From Streptomyces sp. NRRL F-5126 (lineage in GTDB: Bacteria; Actinomycetota; Actinomycetes; Streptomycetales; Streptomycetaceae): a DNA stretch of 64,000 nt. The notes below the pieces were generated by a model that saw nothing but the letters and a program-made list of their open reading frames with translations, ran no database searches and was not told where the DNA came from. Position numbers and translations under genes: made by a program. The stretch is taken from the NCBI RefSeq assembly GCF_000721265.1, contig NZ_JOFZ01000002.1, positions 310,001 to 374,000 of the forward strand. Direction: 5' to 3'. Position 1 is the stretch's first letter; each line of letters opens with the position of its first letter. Below are positions 6,486 to 13,083 of this stretch, piece by piece.

Positions 6486-7505
6486 ATGGGTTCTGCTGTC
6501 ATGCCCATGTCTTCCCGGAGTGGCGATCCGCGCTCTCCTGCCGCCGTCTCGGCCGTCGGCCTGCACAAGTCGTACGACGGCAAGACCGTCCTCGACGGCA
6601 TCGATCTGCGCATCCCGGCCGGATCCGTCTTCGCGCTGCTCGGACCGAACGGCGCCGGCAAGACCACAGCCGTGCGGATCCTCTCCACGCTCGTCGCCCC
6701 CGACGGCGGGCAGGCCCAGGTCGCGGGCCACGACATCGTCACGTCGCCGGACGGGGTGCGTGCGGCGATCGGCGTCACCGGGCAGTTCTCCGCCGTCGAC
6801 GGGCTCATCACCGGCGAGGAGAACATGCTCCTCATGGCGGACCTGCACCATCTGCCCAAGCGCGAGGGGCGGCGGGTCACGGCGGAGCTGCTGGAGCGGT
6901 TCGAGCTCGTCGAGGCTGCCAAGAAGCCCGCGCAGAGCTACTCCGGCGGCATGAAGCGCCGTCTCGACATCGCCATGACGCTGGTCGGCAGACCGCGGAT
7001 CATCTTCCTCGACGAACCGACCACCGGCCTCGACCCGCGCAGCCGCAACACCATGTGGGGCATCATCCGCGAACTCGTCACCGACGGTGTCACCGTCTTC
7101 CTCACCACCCAGTACCTGGACGAGGCCGACCACCTCGCCGACCTCGTCGCGGTCCTCGACGACGGGAAGATCGCGGCCCAGGGGAGCCCCGGCGAGCTGA
7201 AGCGGCTCATTTCCGGCGGGCACGTGCGGTTGGGGTTCACCGACCCGGTCGCCTACGAGAGCGCGGCCGCCACGCTGCGCGCCGCCACCCGGGACGACGA
7301 GAAACTCACGCTGCGCGTCCCCAGCGACGGCAGCCAGCGCGAGCTGCGCTCCCTCCTCGACCGGCTGGACGCGGCCGGCATCGAGGCGGACGAGCTGGCC
7401 GTGCACACCCCCGACCTCGACGACGTGTTCTTCGCCCTGACGGGCCGCGCCAACGTACCCGACCAGACCAACGAGCCCAACGAGCCCAGTGAGGATGCCC
7501 GATGA
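6486..7505 (+). CDS. DrrA-like ABC exporter ATPase (339 aa)
   Basis: ATP-binding subunit of a daunorubicin-resistance-type exporter. Walker A GPNGAGKTT (about residue 58), Q-loop VTGQFSAVDGLI, signature YSGGMKRRLDIAM, Walker B IIFLDEPTTGLDP and H-loop region TTQYLDEADHLAD (Gln replaces the usual His, common in DrrA proteins). The C-terminal about 100 residues are the DrrA-type regulatory domain ending PDLDDVFFALTG. ATG 6486 follows a GAAAGGCAGG site; the longer frame upstream is a shadow. The stop overlaps the permease ATG. With the permease it should pump hydrophobic or drug-like substrates out of the cell. Confidence 0.93.
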   Translation: MGSAVMPMSSRSGDPRSPAAVSAVGLHKSYDGKTVLDGIDLRIPAGSVFALLGPNGAGKTTAVRILSTLVAPDGGQAQVAGHDIVTSPDGVRAAIGVTGQFSAVDGLITGEENMLLMADLHHLPKREGRRVTAELLERFELVEAAKKPAQSYSGGMKRRLDIAMTLVGRPRIIFLDEPTTGLDPRSRNTMWGIIRELVTDGVTVFLTTQYLDEADHLADLVAVLDDGKIAAQGSPGELKRLISGGHVRLGFTDPVAYESAAATLRAATRDDEKLTLRVPSDGSQRELRSLLDRLDAAGIEADELAVHTPDLDDVFFALTGRANVPDQTNEPNEPSEDAR

Positions 7506-8287
7506 GCCTGTCCCTCGCCGCCCGCGACTCCCGCACGATGCTGCGGCGCAACCTGCTGCACGCGCGGCGCTATCCGTCCCTCACCCTGAATCTGCTGCTC
7601 ACGCCGATCGCGCTGCTGCTCCTCTTCGTCTACATCTTCGGCGACGTGATGAGCGCGGGCATCGGCGGCGGCGCCGACCGCTCCGCGTACATCGCCTACA
7701 TCGTCCCGGGCATCCTCATGATGACCATCGGCTCGACGGTGATCGGGGCCGCGGTGTCCGTCGCCACCGACATGACCGAGGGCATCGTCGCCCGTTTTCG
7801 CACGATGTCGATCCTCCGCGGCTCCGTGATCATCGGGCACGTCGCCGGCAGCGTGCTCCAGGCCCTCGCCGGCCTGGTCCTCGTCGGCGGCGTCGCCGTG
7901 GCCATCGGCTTCCGCTCCGCGGACGCCACGCCCCTGGAGTGGCTGGCGGCGTTCGGGCTGCTCGCGCTGTTCGCCCTGGCGCTCACCTGGATCGCCGTGG
8001 CGATGGGCCTGGCGAGCCCGAACGCCGAGGCGGCCTCCAACAGCGCCATGCCGTTGATCCTCCTGCCGCTCGTCTCGAGCGCCTTCATCCCGGCCTCCAC
8101 GATGCCGGGCTGGTTCCGGCCGATCGCCGAGTACCAGCCGTTCACGCCGGCCATCGAGACCCTGCGCGGGCTCCTGCTCGGCACCGCGATCGGCGACAAC
8201 TGGTGGATCGCCCTCGCCTGGTGCCTGGCTCTCTGCACGCTCGGCCACTACTGGTCGAAGTCGGTCTTCGACCGCGGGCCGAAGTAG
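7502..8287 (+). CDS. DrrB-like ABC-2 permease (261 aa)
   Basis: Membrane subunit of the DrrAB-type exporter. Six hydrophobic segments: LTLNLLLTPIALLLLFVYIF, an IVPGILMMTIGSTVIGAAV segment, VLQALAGLVLVGGVAVAIGF, WLAAFGLLALFALALTWIAV, LILLPLVSSAFIPAS and WWIALAWCLALCTLGHYW. The conserved ABC-2 region IAEYQPFTPAIETLRGLL lies before the last segment. Its ATG overlaps the ATPase stop. It ends the RHH-DUF4097-exporter operon; 28 nt separate it from the convergent adenosyltransferase gene. Confidence 0.93.
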   Translation: MSLSLAARDSRTMLRRNLLHARRYPSLTLNLLLTPIALLLLFVYIFGDVMSAGIGGGADRSAYIAYIVPGILMMTIGSTVIGAAVSVATDMTEGIVARFRTMSILRGSVIIGHVAGSVLQALAGLVLVGGVAVAIGFRSADATPLEWLAAFGLLALFALALTWIAVAMGLASPNAEAASNSAMPLILLPLVSSAFIPASTMPGWFRPIAEYQPFTPAIETLRGLLLGTAIGDNWWIALAWCLALCTLGHYWSKSVFDRGPK

Positions 8288-8315
8288 CCGGGACGGCCAC
8301 CCGCGCGTGCGGCGC

Positions 8316-8888
8316 TCAGCGCTCGCCGCCCGGCACCCACAGCACGTCGCCGACCTCCTGGTTCGCCACGCGCGCCAGGATGAACAGGAGGTCGGACAGG
8401 CGGTTCAGGTACGTCGCCGCCAGCGGGTTCATCGTCTCGCCGTGCGTCTCGAACGCCGCCCACGTCGAGCGCTCGGCGCGGCGCACCACGGTGCACGCCT
8501 GGTGCAGCAGGGCCGCGCCCGGCGTGCCGCCGGGCAGGATGAAGCTGCGCAGCTTCTCCAGACCCTCCAGGTAGCGGTCGCAGTCCGCCTCCAGCTTGTC
8601 GATGTACTGCTGCTCGACGCGCAGCGGCGGGTACTTGGGGTCGGGGACGACCGGCGTGGACAGGTCGGCGCCGACGTCGAACAGGTCGTTCTGCACGCGC
8701 ACGAGTACCTTCACGACGTCCTCGTGCAGCCCGCCGAGCGCGATCGCGGTGCCGATCGCGGCGTTCGCCTCGTTGGCGTCGGCGTACGCGCCGATCCGCG
8801 GGTCGGTCTTGGGTGCCCGGCTCATGTCGCCGAGTGCGGTGGTGCCCTTGTCGCCGGTGCGGGTGTAGATGCGCGTCAGATTGACCAT
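8316..8888 (-). CDS. PduO-type cob(I)alamin adenosyltransferase (190 aa)
   Basis: Transfers the adenosyl group of ATP to cob(I)alamin, giving coenzyme B12 for mutases such as IcmA at 38.9 kb. The N-terminal ATP motif is YTRTGDKGTTALGD; the core helices carry DANEANAAIG, QNDLFDVGADLSTP and RRAERSTWAAFE, and the C-terminus has LNRLSDLLFILARVAN. The length is typical for the family. Start ATG 8888 begins exactly at the conserved MVNLTRIYTRTG N-terminus. The gene stands alone between two exporter operons. Confidence 0.95.
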   Translation of the reverse strand: MVNLTRIYTRTGDKGTTALGDMSRAPKTDPRIGAYADANEANAAIGTAIALGGLHEDVVKVLVRVQNDLFDVGADLSTPVVPDPKYPPLRVEQQYIDKLEADCDRYLEGLEKLRSFILPGGTPGAALLHQACTVVRRAERSTWAAFETHGETMNPLAATYLNRLSDLLFILARVANQEVGDVLWVPGGER

Positions 8889-8922
8889 GCCCTCAGGGTA
8901 GGCACGGGGCCGCCGCCGGCGC

Positions 8923-9771
8923 TCACGCCCTGCGGAACGCGCGCGTGCCGGCGGCCAGGGAGAGGGCCGCGAGAGCGGCGGCGACCAGCACGCCGTAGGC
9001 CATCTCCGGCGTCGCGTACCGGCCGGTGAACGCCGAGCGCACCGCGTCCACGAGGTAGCGGAACGGCATGAAGTGCGACAGCGCGTCCAGCCAGCCGGGC
9101 GCGAGCGACATCGGCAGGATCAGCCCCGACAGCAGCATCGACGGCATCGTCACGGCGTTGATCACCGGGCCGAACTCCTGCGGTGTGCGGACCTTCATGG
9201 CGAGGGTGTACGACAGCGAGGCCAGCGAGACGGTCAGGACGGCGACGAACGCCAGGCCGATCAGCACGCCCGCGAGCGGCGCGCGCAACCCCATGACGAG
9301 CGCCGCGAGGATCAGCAGGACGGCCTGGAACGTGAACAGCGCGGCGTCCCGCAGTACGCGGCCCAGCAGGAGCGCGAGGCGGCTGACGGGGGCGACGCGC
9401 ATCCGGTCGACCACACCGTGGCTCTTCTCGATGATGACGGCGAAACCGCAGAAGGTGGCGCCGAACAGGCCCAGTGTGATCAGCAGCCCCGGCACCAGCA
9501 CCTGCCAGGAGCCGCCGCTCGACCCCAGCGGCATGTGGGTCAGCAGGGGTCCGAAGAACACCAGGTACAGCAGCGGCGTCAGCGTGCCGAACAGCATCTG
9601 GAAGCGGGAGCGCAGCGTCTGGCGCGCGTACCTGCCGAAGACCAGGCCGGTGTCGGCGGCGAGGCGGCGCAGGGGCTCCTGTGCGCCGGCGGCGGTGTGC
9701 ATCGTTGTCGTTGCGGGCGTGGTGCCGGGCATGGGGGCTCCGAGGCGAGGTGAGGAGGACGGCCGGGTCAT
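8923..9771 (-). CDS. ABC-2 permease (DrrB-like), 282 aa
   Basis: Membrane subunit of a second DrrAB-type exporter. A 40-residue cytoplasmic N-terminus precedes six membrane segments (FGTLTPLLYLVFFGPLL, VLVPGLLITLGLFGATFCGF, FTFQAVLLILAALVMGL, GVLIGLAFVAVLTVSLASLSY, MPSMLLSGLILPMSLAPGW, and the C-terminal AYGVLVAAALAALSLAAGT). The ABC-2 landmark is LSHFMPFRYLVDAVRSAFTG. ATG 9771 overlaps the stop of the ATPase gene (ATGA); the long upstream extension of this frame runs through the ATPase and TetR genes and is not coding. Confidence 0.93.
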   Translation of the reverse strand: MTRPSSSPRLGAPMPGTTPATTTMHTAAGAQEPLRRLAADTGLVFGRYARQTLRSRFQMLFGTLTPLLYLVFFGPLLTHMPLGSSGGSWQVLVPGLLITLGLFGATFCGFAVIIEKSHGVVDRMRVAPVSRLALLLGRVLRDAALFTFQAVLLILAALVMGLRAPLAGVLIGLAFVAVLTVSLASLSYTLAMKVRTPQEFGPVINAVTMPSMLLSGLILPMSLAPGWLDALSHFMPFRYLVDAVRSAFTGRYATPEMAYGVLVAAALAALSLAAGTRAFRRA

Positions 9772-10550
9772 ACGGCCACGGGCGCGGCGTCGCGTTCCGC
9801 GGGGCCGCGTCCCGTGATCGCGAGGAACGCGTCCTGGAGCGAGGCGTCGATGGACCCCGCGTGCGCGAGTTTCAGGGCGGGCGGGGTGCCCTGCGCCACG
9901 ACGGTGCCCTTGTCGATGACCACGAGGCGTTCCGCGAGGGCATCGGCCTCGTCCAGGTAGTGCGTCGTCAGGACGACCGTGGTGCCGTGCTCGTCGCGTA
10001 CGCGCCGTACCAGGTCCCACAGGTCGGCGCGGCTGCCAGGGTCGAGGCCCGTCGTGGGCTCGTCGAGGAACAGCACCTCGGGCGTGTGGACGAGACCCAT
10101 GGCGATGTCGAGACGGCGGCGCCGGCCGCCCGAGAGCGTGGCGATTGTGCTGTCCAGCAGCTCGTCGAGGCCGAGCTGCCCGGCGAGCCCGACGGCGCGC
10201 GCGGCCGCCTCCGCCCTGCCGAGGCGGTACATCCGCCCCTGCGTGACCAGCTCCTCCCGCACCGTCAGCTGCGGGTCCACGCCGCCCGACTGTGCCACGT
10301 ACCCCGTGCGCGCCCGGACTCCCGCGGGGTCCGACGCGAGGTCGCACCCGGCGACCGATGCCGTGCCGCCCGTGGGCGGGAGGAGCGTGGTGAGCATGCG
10401 CAGCGTGGTCGTCTTGCCCGCGCCATTGGGCCCGAGGAACCCGAGGATCGCGCCCGCCTCGACGGACAGGTCGACGCCGCGCACCGCCTCTACCGGGCCG
10501 CGCTTCGTGGTGAACGTCCGGCTGAGGCCGGAGGTCGTGATGACTGGCAT
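9768..10550 (-). CDS. ABC exporter ATPase (DrrA-like), 260 aa
   Basis: ATP-binding subunit partnered with the downstream permease. Walker A GPNGAGKTTTLRML, signature LSGGRRRRLDIAMG, Walker B VLFLDEPTTGLDPGSR, H-loop TTHYLDEADALAERL. The start is set at ATG 10550 (MPVITTSGLSRTF) with GGAG just upstream; TTG 10577 would add nine unlikely residues. It is divergent from the TetR gene at 10630 and shares an operator-like dyad with it, so the exporter is probably repressed by that TetR. Confidence 0.93.
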   Translation of the reverse strand: MPVITTSGLSRTFTTKRGPVEAVRGVDLSVEAGAILGFLGPNGAGKTTTLRMLTTLLPPTGGTASVAGCDLASDPAGVRARTGYVAQSGGVDPQLTVREELVTQGRMYRLGRAEAAARAVGLAGQLGLDELLDSTIATLSGGRRRRLDIAMGLVHTPEVLFLDEPTTGLDPGSRADLWDLVRRVRDEHGTTVVLTTHYLDEADALAERLVVIDKGTVVAQGTPPALKLAHAGSIDASLQDAFLAITGRGPAERDAAPVAV

Positions 10551-10602
10551 GGCTCCAGGAAAACAGAGCGAACGCAAACTTGCAATGACTTAAAAATTTG
10601 AA

Positions 10603-10633
10603 CCATGGCAAACTTGTGGGAACCTTGCCATGG
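10603..10633. promoter_or_regulatory. TetR operator-like inverted repeat
   Basis: CCATGGCAA (10603-10611) and TTGCCATGG (10625-10633) are perfect 9-bp arms separated by 13 nt in the short divergent region between tetR and the exporter ATPase. The right arm covers the tetR ATG at 10630. The position predicts control of both directions by the adjacent TetR protein. Confidence 0.65.
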
Positions 10634-11286
10634 CGCAAGATGGATGCATGGAAGAGGGGCGCAGGGAGCGCAAGAAGCGGCAGACCAGGCAGCAGATCTC
10701 CGACATCGCGACCGGCCTGTTCCTGGAGCGCGGCTTCGTCACGGTCACCATCGCCGAGATCGCCGAGGCCGCCGACGTCTCCGTCAACACCGTGTACAAC
10801 TACTTCCCGGCCAAGGAGGACCTGTTCCTCGACCGCGGCAAGGGCGTGGTCGAGCGGCTCTCGCGGTTCGTGCGCGGGAGGGACGTCGGCGAGTCCGCGG
10901 CGCGCGCCGTCCTGCGGGAGATGCGGGACGAGGTCGAGGCGGTGTCGCCGAGGGTGGGCCTCATCGCCGGCTACGACCGGTTCATGAAGGTCGTGCACGG
11001 TGCGCCCACCCTCAAGGCACGCCTGTGGTACATCCAGCAGGAGGCGCTGGACAACATCGAGGCGACACTGCGCGAGGAGGCCGGCGCCACGGCGGACGAC
11101 CCGCTGCCACTGCTGGTGGGCGGTCAGTTGGCCTGGCTGCAGAGCACGCTGATGGGGTTCATCGGGCGCGAGATGGTCAAGTCCCGTACGCCTGACGCGG
11201 TTTCGCGGGACGCGCTGGTGCTGCTCGACGACATCGAGGAGATGTGGGGCGAGCCGGTGCTCTCGTACGCGGTGCGCACCGCCTGA
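10630..11286 (+). CDS. TetR-family repressor of the divergent ABC exporter (218 aa)
   Basis: N-terminal TetR DNA-binding domain at about residues 15-62: RQQISDIATGLFLERGF, then VTIAEIAEAADVSVNTVYNYFPAKEDLF. The C-terminal ligand domain is all-helical and unassigned. ATG 10630 lies inside the operator dyad; ATG 10648 is the alternative start and neither has a good ribosome site, so a leaderless transcript is possible. Divergence from the DrrAB-type exporter indicates the exporter as main target and an effluxed compound as probable inducer. Confidence 0.92.
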   Translation: MAQDGCMEEGRRERKKRQTRQQISDIATGLFLERGFVTVTIAEIAEAADVSVNTVYNYFPAKEDLFLDRGKGVVERLSRFVRGRDVGESAARAVLREMRDEVEAVSPRVGLIAGYDRFMKVVHGAPTLKARLWYIQQEALDNIEATLREEAGATADDPLPLLVGGQLAWLQSTLMGFIGREMVKSRTPDAVSRDALVLLDDIEEMWGEPVLSYAVRTA

Positions 11287-11478
11287 ACCGGCGCGCCGCG
11301 GCACGTCGGTGTGATGTCCGTCATGTGAGACGTGACGCGTGTCTCTGAACCGCCACACGGCCGCCGATGACCGCTAACCTCCGCAGAGCGCCCCACTTGT
11401 CGGCGCGCGTCAGGGAGCGACAGAGCGGCCCGGCCGTCAGGGCACGGCTGCTCGCCCGGGAGAATCGAGAGGTGTGTC

Positions 11479-12327
11479 GTGGCGAGGAAGCTCGCGGTCA
11501 TCGGGGCAGGGCTGATGGGATCCGGCATCGCGCAGGTCTCCGCCCAGGCGGGCTGGGACGTCGTGTTGCGTGACGTCACCGACGCGGCCCTCACCCGGGG
11601 CACGGACGCCATCAAGGCCTCGTACGACCGGTTCGTCGCGAAGGACAGGATGGCGGCGGCGGACGCCGAGGCCGCGCTCGGCCGGATCACCACGACCACC
11701 GACCTCGACGCGGTGGCGGACGCGGAGCTCGTGGTGGAGGCCGTCTTCGAACAGCTCGACGTGAAGCACGAGATCTTCCGCGCGCTCGACGCGATCGTGG
11801 GGGAGGAGACCGTGCTCGCCTCCAACACCTCCGCCATCCCGATCACGAAGATCGCGGCCGGCACCACCCGCCCCGAGCGCGTCGTCGGCACCCACTTCTT
11901 CTCCCCCGTGCCGATGATGCAGCTGTGCGAGCTGGTGCGCGGCTACAAAACGAGCGACGCGACGCTCGCCACCGCGCGGGAGTTCGCCGAGTCCGTCGGC
12001 AAGACCTGCGTCGTCGTCAACCGCGACGTGGCCGGCTTCGTCACCACCCGGCTGATCTCGGCCCTCGTGGTAGAGGCGATCAAGCTCTACGAGTCGGGCG
12101 TCGCCACGGCCGAGGACATCGACCTCGCCTGCAAGCTGGGGTTCGGCCACGCCATGGGTCCGCTCGCGACGGCCGACCTCACCGGCGTCGACATCCTGCT
12201 GCACGCCGCGGGCAACATCTACACCGAGTCGCAGGACGAGAAGTTCGCACCGCCCGAGCTGATGCGCCGGATGGTGGACGCGGGTGACATCGGGCGCAAG
12301 AGCGGGCAGGGCTTCTACGAGCACTGA
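11479..12327 (+). CDS. 3-hydroxybutyryl-CoA dehydrogenase (282 aa)
   Basis: NAD(P)-dependent oxidation/reduction of acetoacetyl-CoA and 3-hydroxybutyryl-CoA. Rossmann motif GAGLMGSGIAQVSAQAG at the N-terminus, ASNTSAIPI, the catalytic His in GTHFFSPVPMMQLCELV, VNRDVAGFVTTRL, and the C-terminal dimerisation domain with LGFGHAMGPLATADLTGVD. The length matches short bacterial enzymes. Start GTG 11479 directly precedes ARKLAVIGAG. It stands alone on the plus strand. Its C4-CoA chemistry connects with the thiolase at 28.4 kb and IcmA at 38.9 kb. Confidence 0.95.
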   Translation: MARKLAVIGAGLMGSGIAQVSAQAGWDVVLRDVTDAALTRGTDAIKASYDRFVAKDRMAAADAEAALGRITTTTDLDAVADAELVVEAVFEQLDVKHEIFRALDAIVGEETVLASNTSAIPITKIAAGTTRPERVVGTHFFSPVPMMQLCELVRGYKTSDATLATAREFAESVGKTCVVVNRDVAGFVTTRLISALVVEAIKLYESGVATAEDIDLACKLGFGHAMGPLATADLTGVDILLHAAGNIYTESQDEKFAPPELMRRMVDAGDIGRKSGQGFYEH

Positions 12328-12383
12328 ATTTTCGTAAGGACGGGACTTTCGTAAGCGGCGGGCACGACGACGGACCGCATCCA

Positions 12384-12401
12384 CTCACCCGATCGAGTGA
12401 G
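12384..12401. promoter_or_regulatory. 18-bp near-perfect palindrome upstream of the STAS gene
   Basis: CTCACCCGATCGAGTGAG has a single mismatched pair about its centre. It lies in the 225-bp gap between the dehydrogenase and the STAS gene and could be a regulator site. No promoter hexamers could be assigned with confidence. Confidence 0.4.
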
Positions 12402-12552
12402 AAGGAGGCGAGTTCGATATCGGTTCGCTTACAGGCGGCAACTTCCCGGCCCCTCGGGCAGTCAGTTGTTGCAACCGGCGCGAGGCCGAAACCGGCGCGC
12501 GCGACGCAGGCGCTGCCGGCACGCAGCGGTACGGCACTCTCGGGGAGCGCAT

Positions 12553-12876
12553 ATGCACATCAGGGGCGACCACGCCGAGCTGGTCGTCGGGGGACGCCTC
12601 GACGTCCGCAGCGCGGCGGACGCCCGAACGGTCCTGCACGCGGCCGTCGACGACGGAGTCGGCGACCTCGTGCTCGACCTGACCGGCCTCGACTCCTGGG
12701 ACGCCACGGGGCTCGGCGTCATCATGGGCGCGCACCGGCGCGCCGGGAGATGCGGCCGCAGGCTCGTGCTGCGCGGCGTGCCGCCGCAGATGCAGCGCCT
12801 GCTGGTGGCCACGCGCCTGCACCGCATCCTCGCCATCGAGGGCGGGCTCGCCGCCGAGTCGCTGCCGCGCGTCTGA
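12553..12876 (+). CDS. STAS-domain anti-anti-sigma-like protein (107 aa)
   Basis: Single STAS domain of the SpoIIAA/RsbV type: strands AELVVGGRLDVR, helix ADARTVLHAAVDDG, strand DLVLDLTGLDSW, the loop DATGLGVIMGAHRRA, and RRLVLRGVPPQMQRLL. At the regulatory position the usual DSSGL is DATGL, so the phospho-acceptor Ser is replaced by Thr. Start ATG 12553 has a GGGGAGCG ribosome site. It lies upstream of a large P-loop membrane protein, separated by a hairpin, so the two are probably separate transcripts. The cognate kinase is not obvious; the RsbW-like protein at 1.6 kb is far away. Confidence 0.9.
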   Translation: MHIRGDHAELVVGGRLDVRSAADARTVLHAAVDDGVGDLVLDLTGLDSWDATGLGVIMGAHRRAGRCGRRLVLRGVPPQMQRLLVATRLHRILAIEGGLAAESLPRV

Positions 12877-12909
12877 GACGCCGGCCCGCGCGTACGGGAA
12901 GCCGGCGTC
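12877..12909 (+). terminator. Hairpin after the STAS gene
   Basis: GACGCCGGC (12877-12885) and GCCGGCGTC (12901-12909) form a perfect 9-bp stem with a 15-nt loop immediately after the STAS stop codon. Likely intrinsic terminator; no U run. Confidence 0.5.
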
Positions 12910-13083
12910 GGGTTCGACGAGCCGGCGGTGCGCCCGGCACCGCGCTGAGCTGGGCACCCTCCTCGGCTGCCGGCAGGGCCTGCTTTTCCTGCCCCACCTG
13001 CCTCTGCTGTCCCGGGCGTTCCTGGATACAGTGCGGGGGTTCGCTGTCCGGCCCCGCACTGCCACGATCTGGGGGATTTGCCG

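Noticed and set aside
8923..11358. Single 811-codon minus-strand protein
   Set aside because: Joins the permease with non-coding sequence through the ATPase and TetR genes; only the part after ATG 9771 is the permease.
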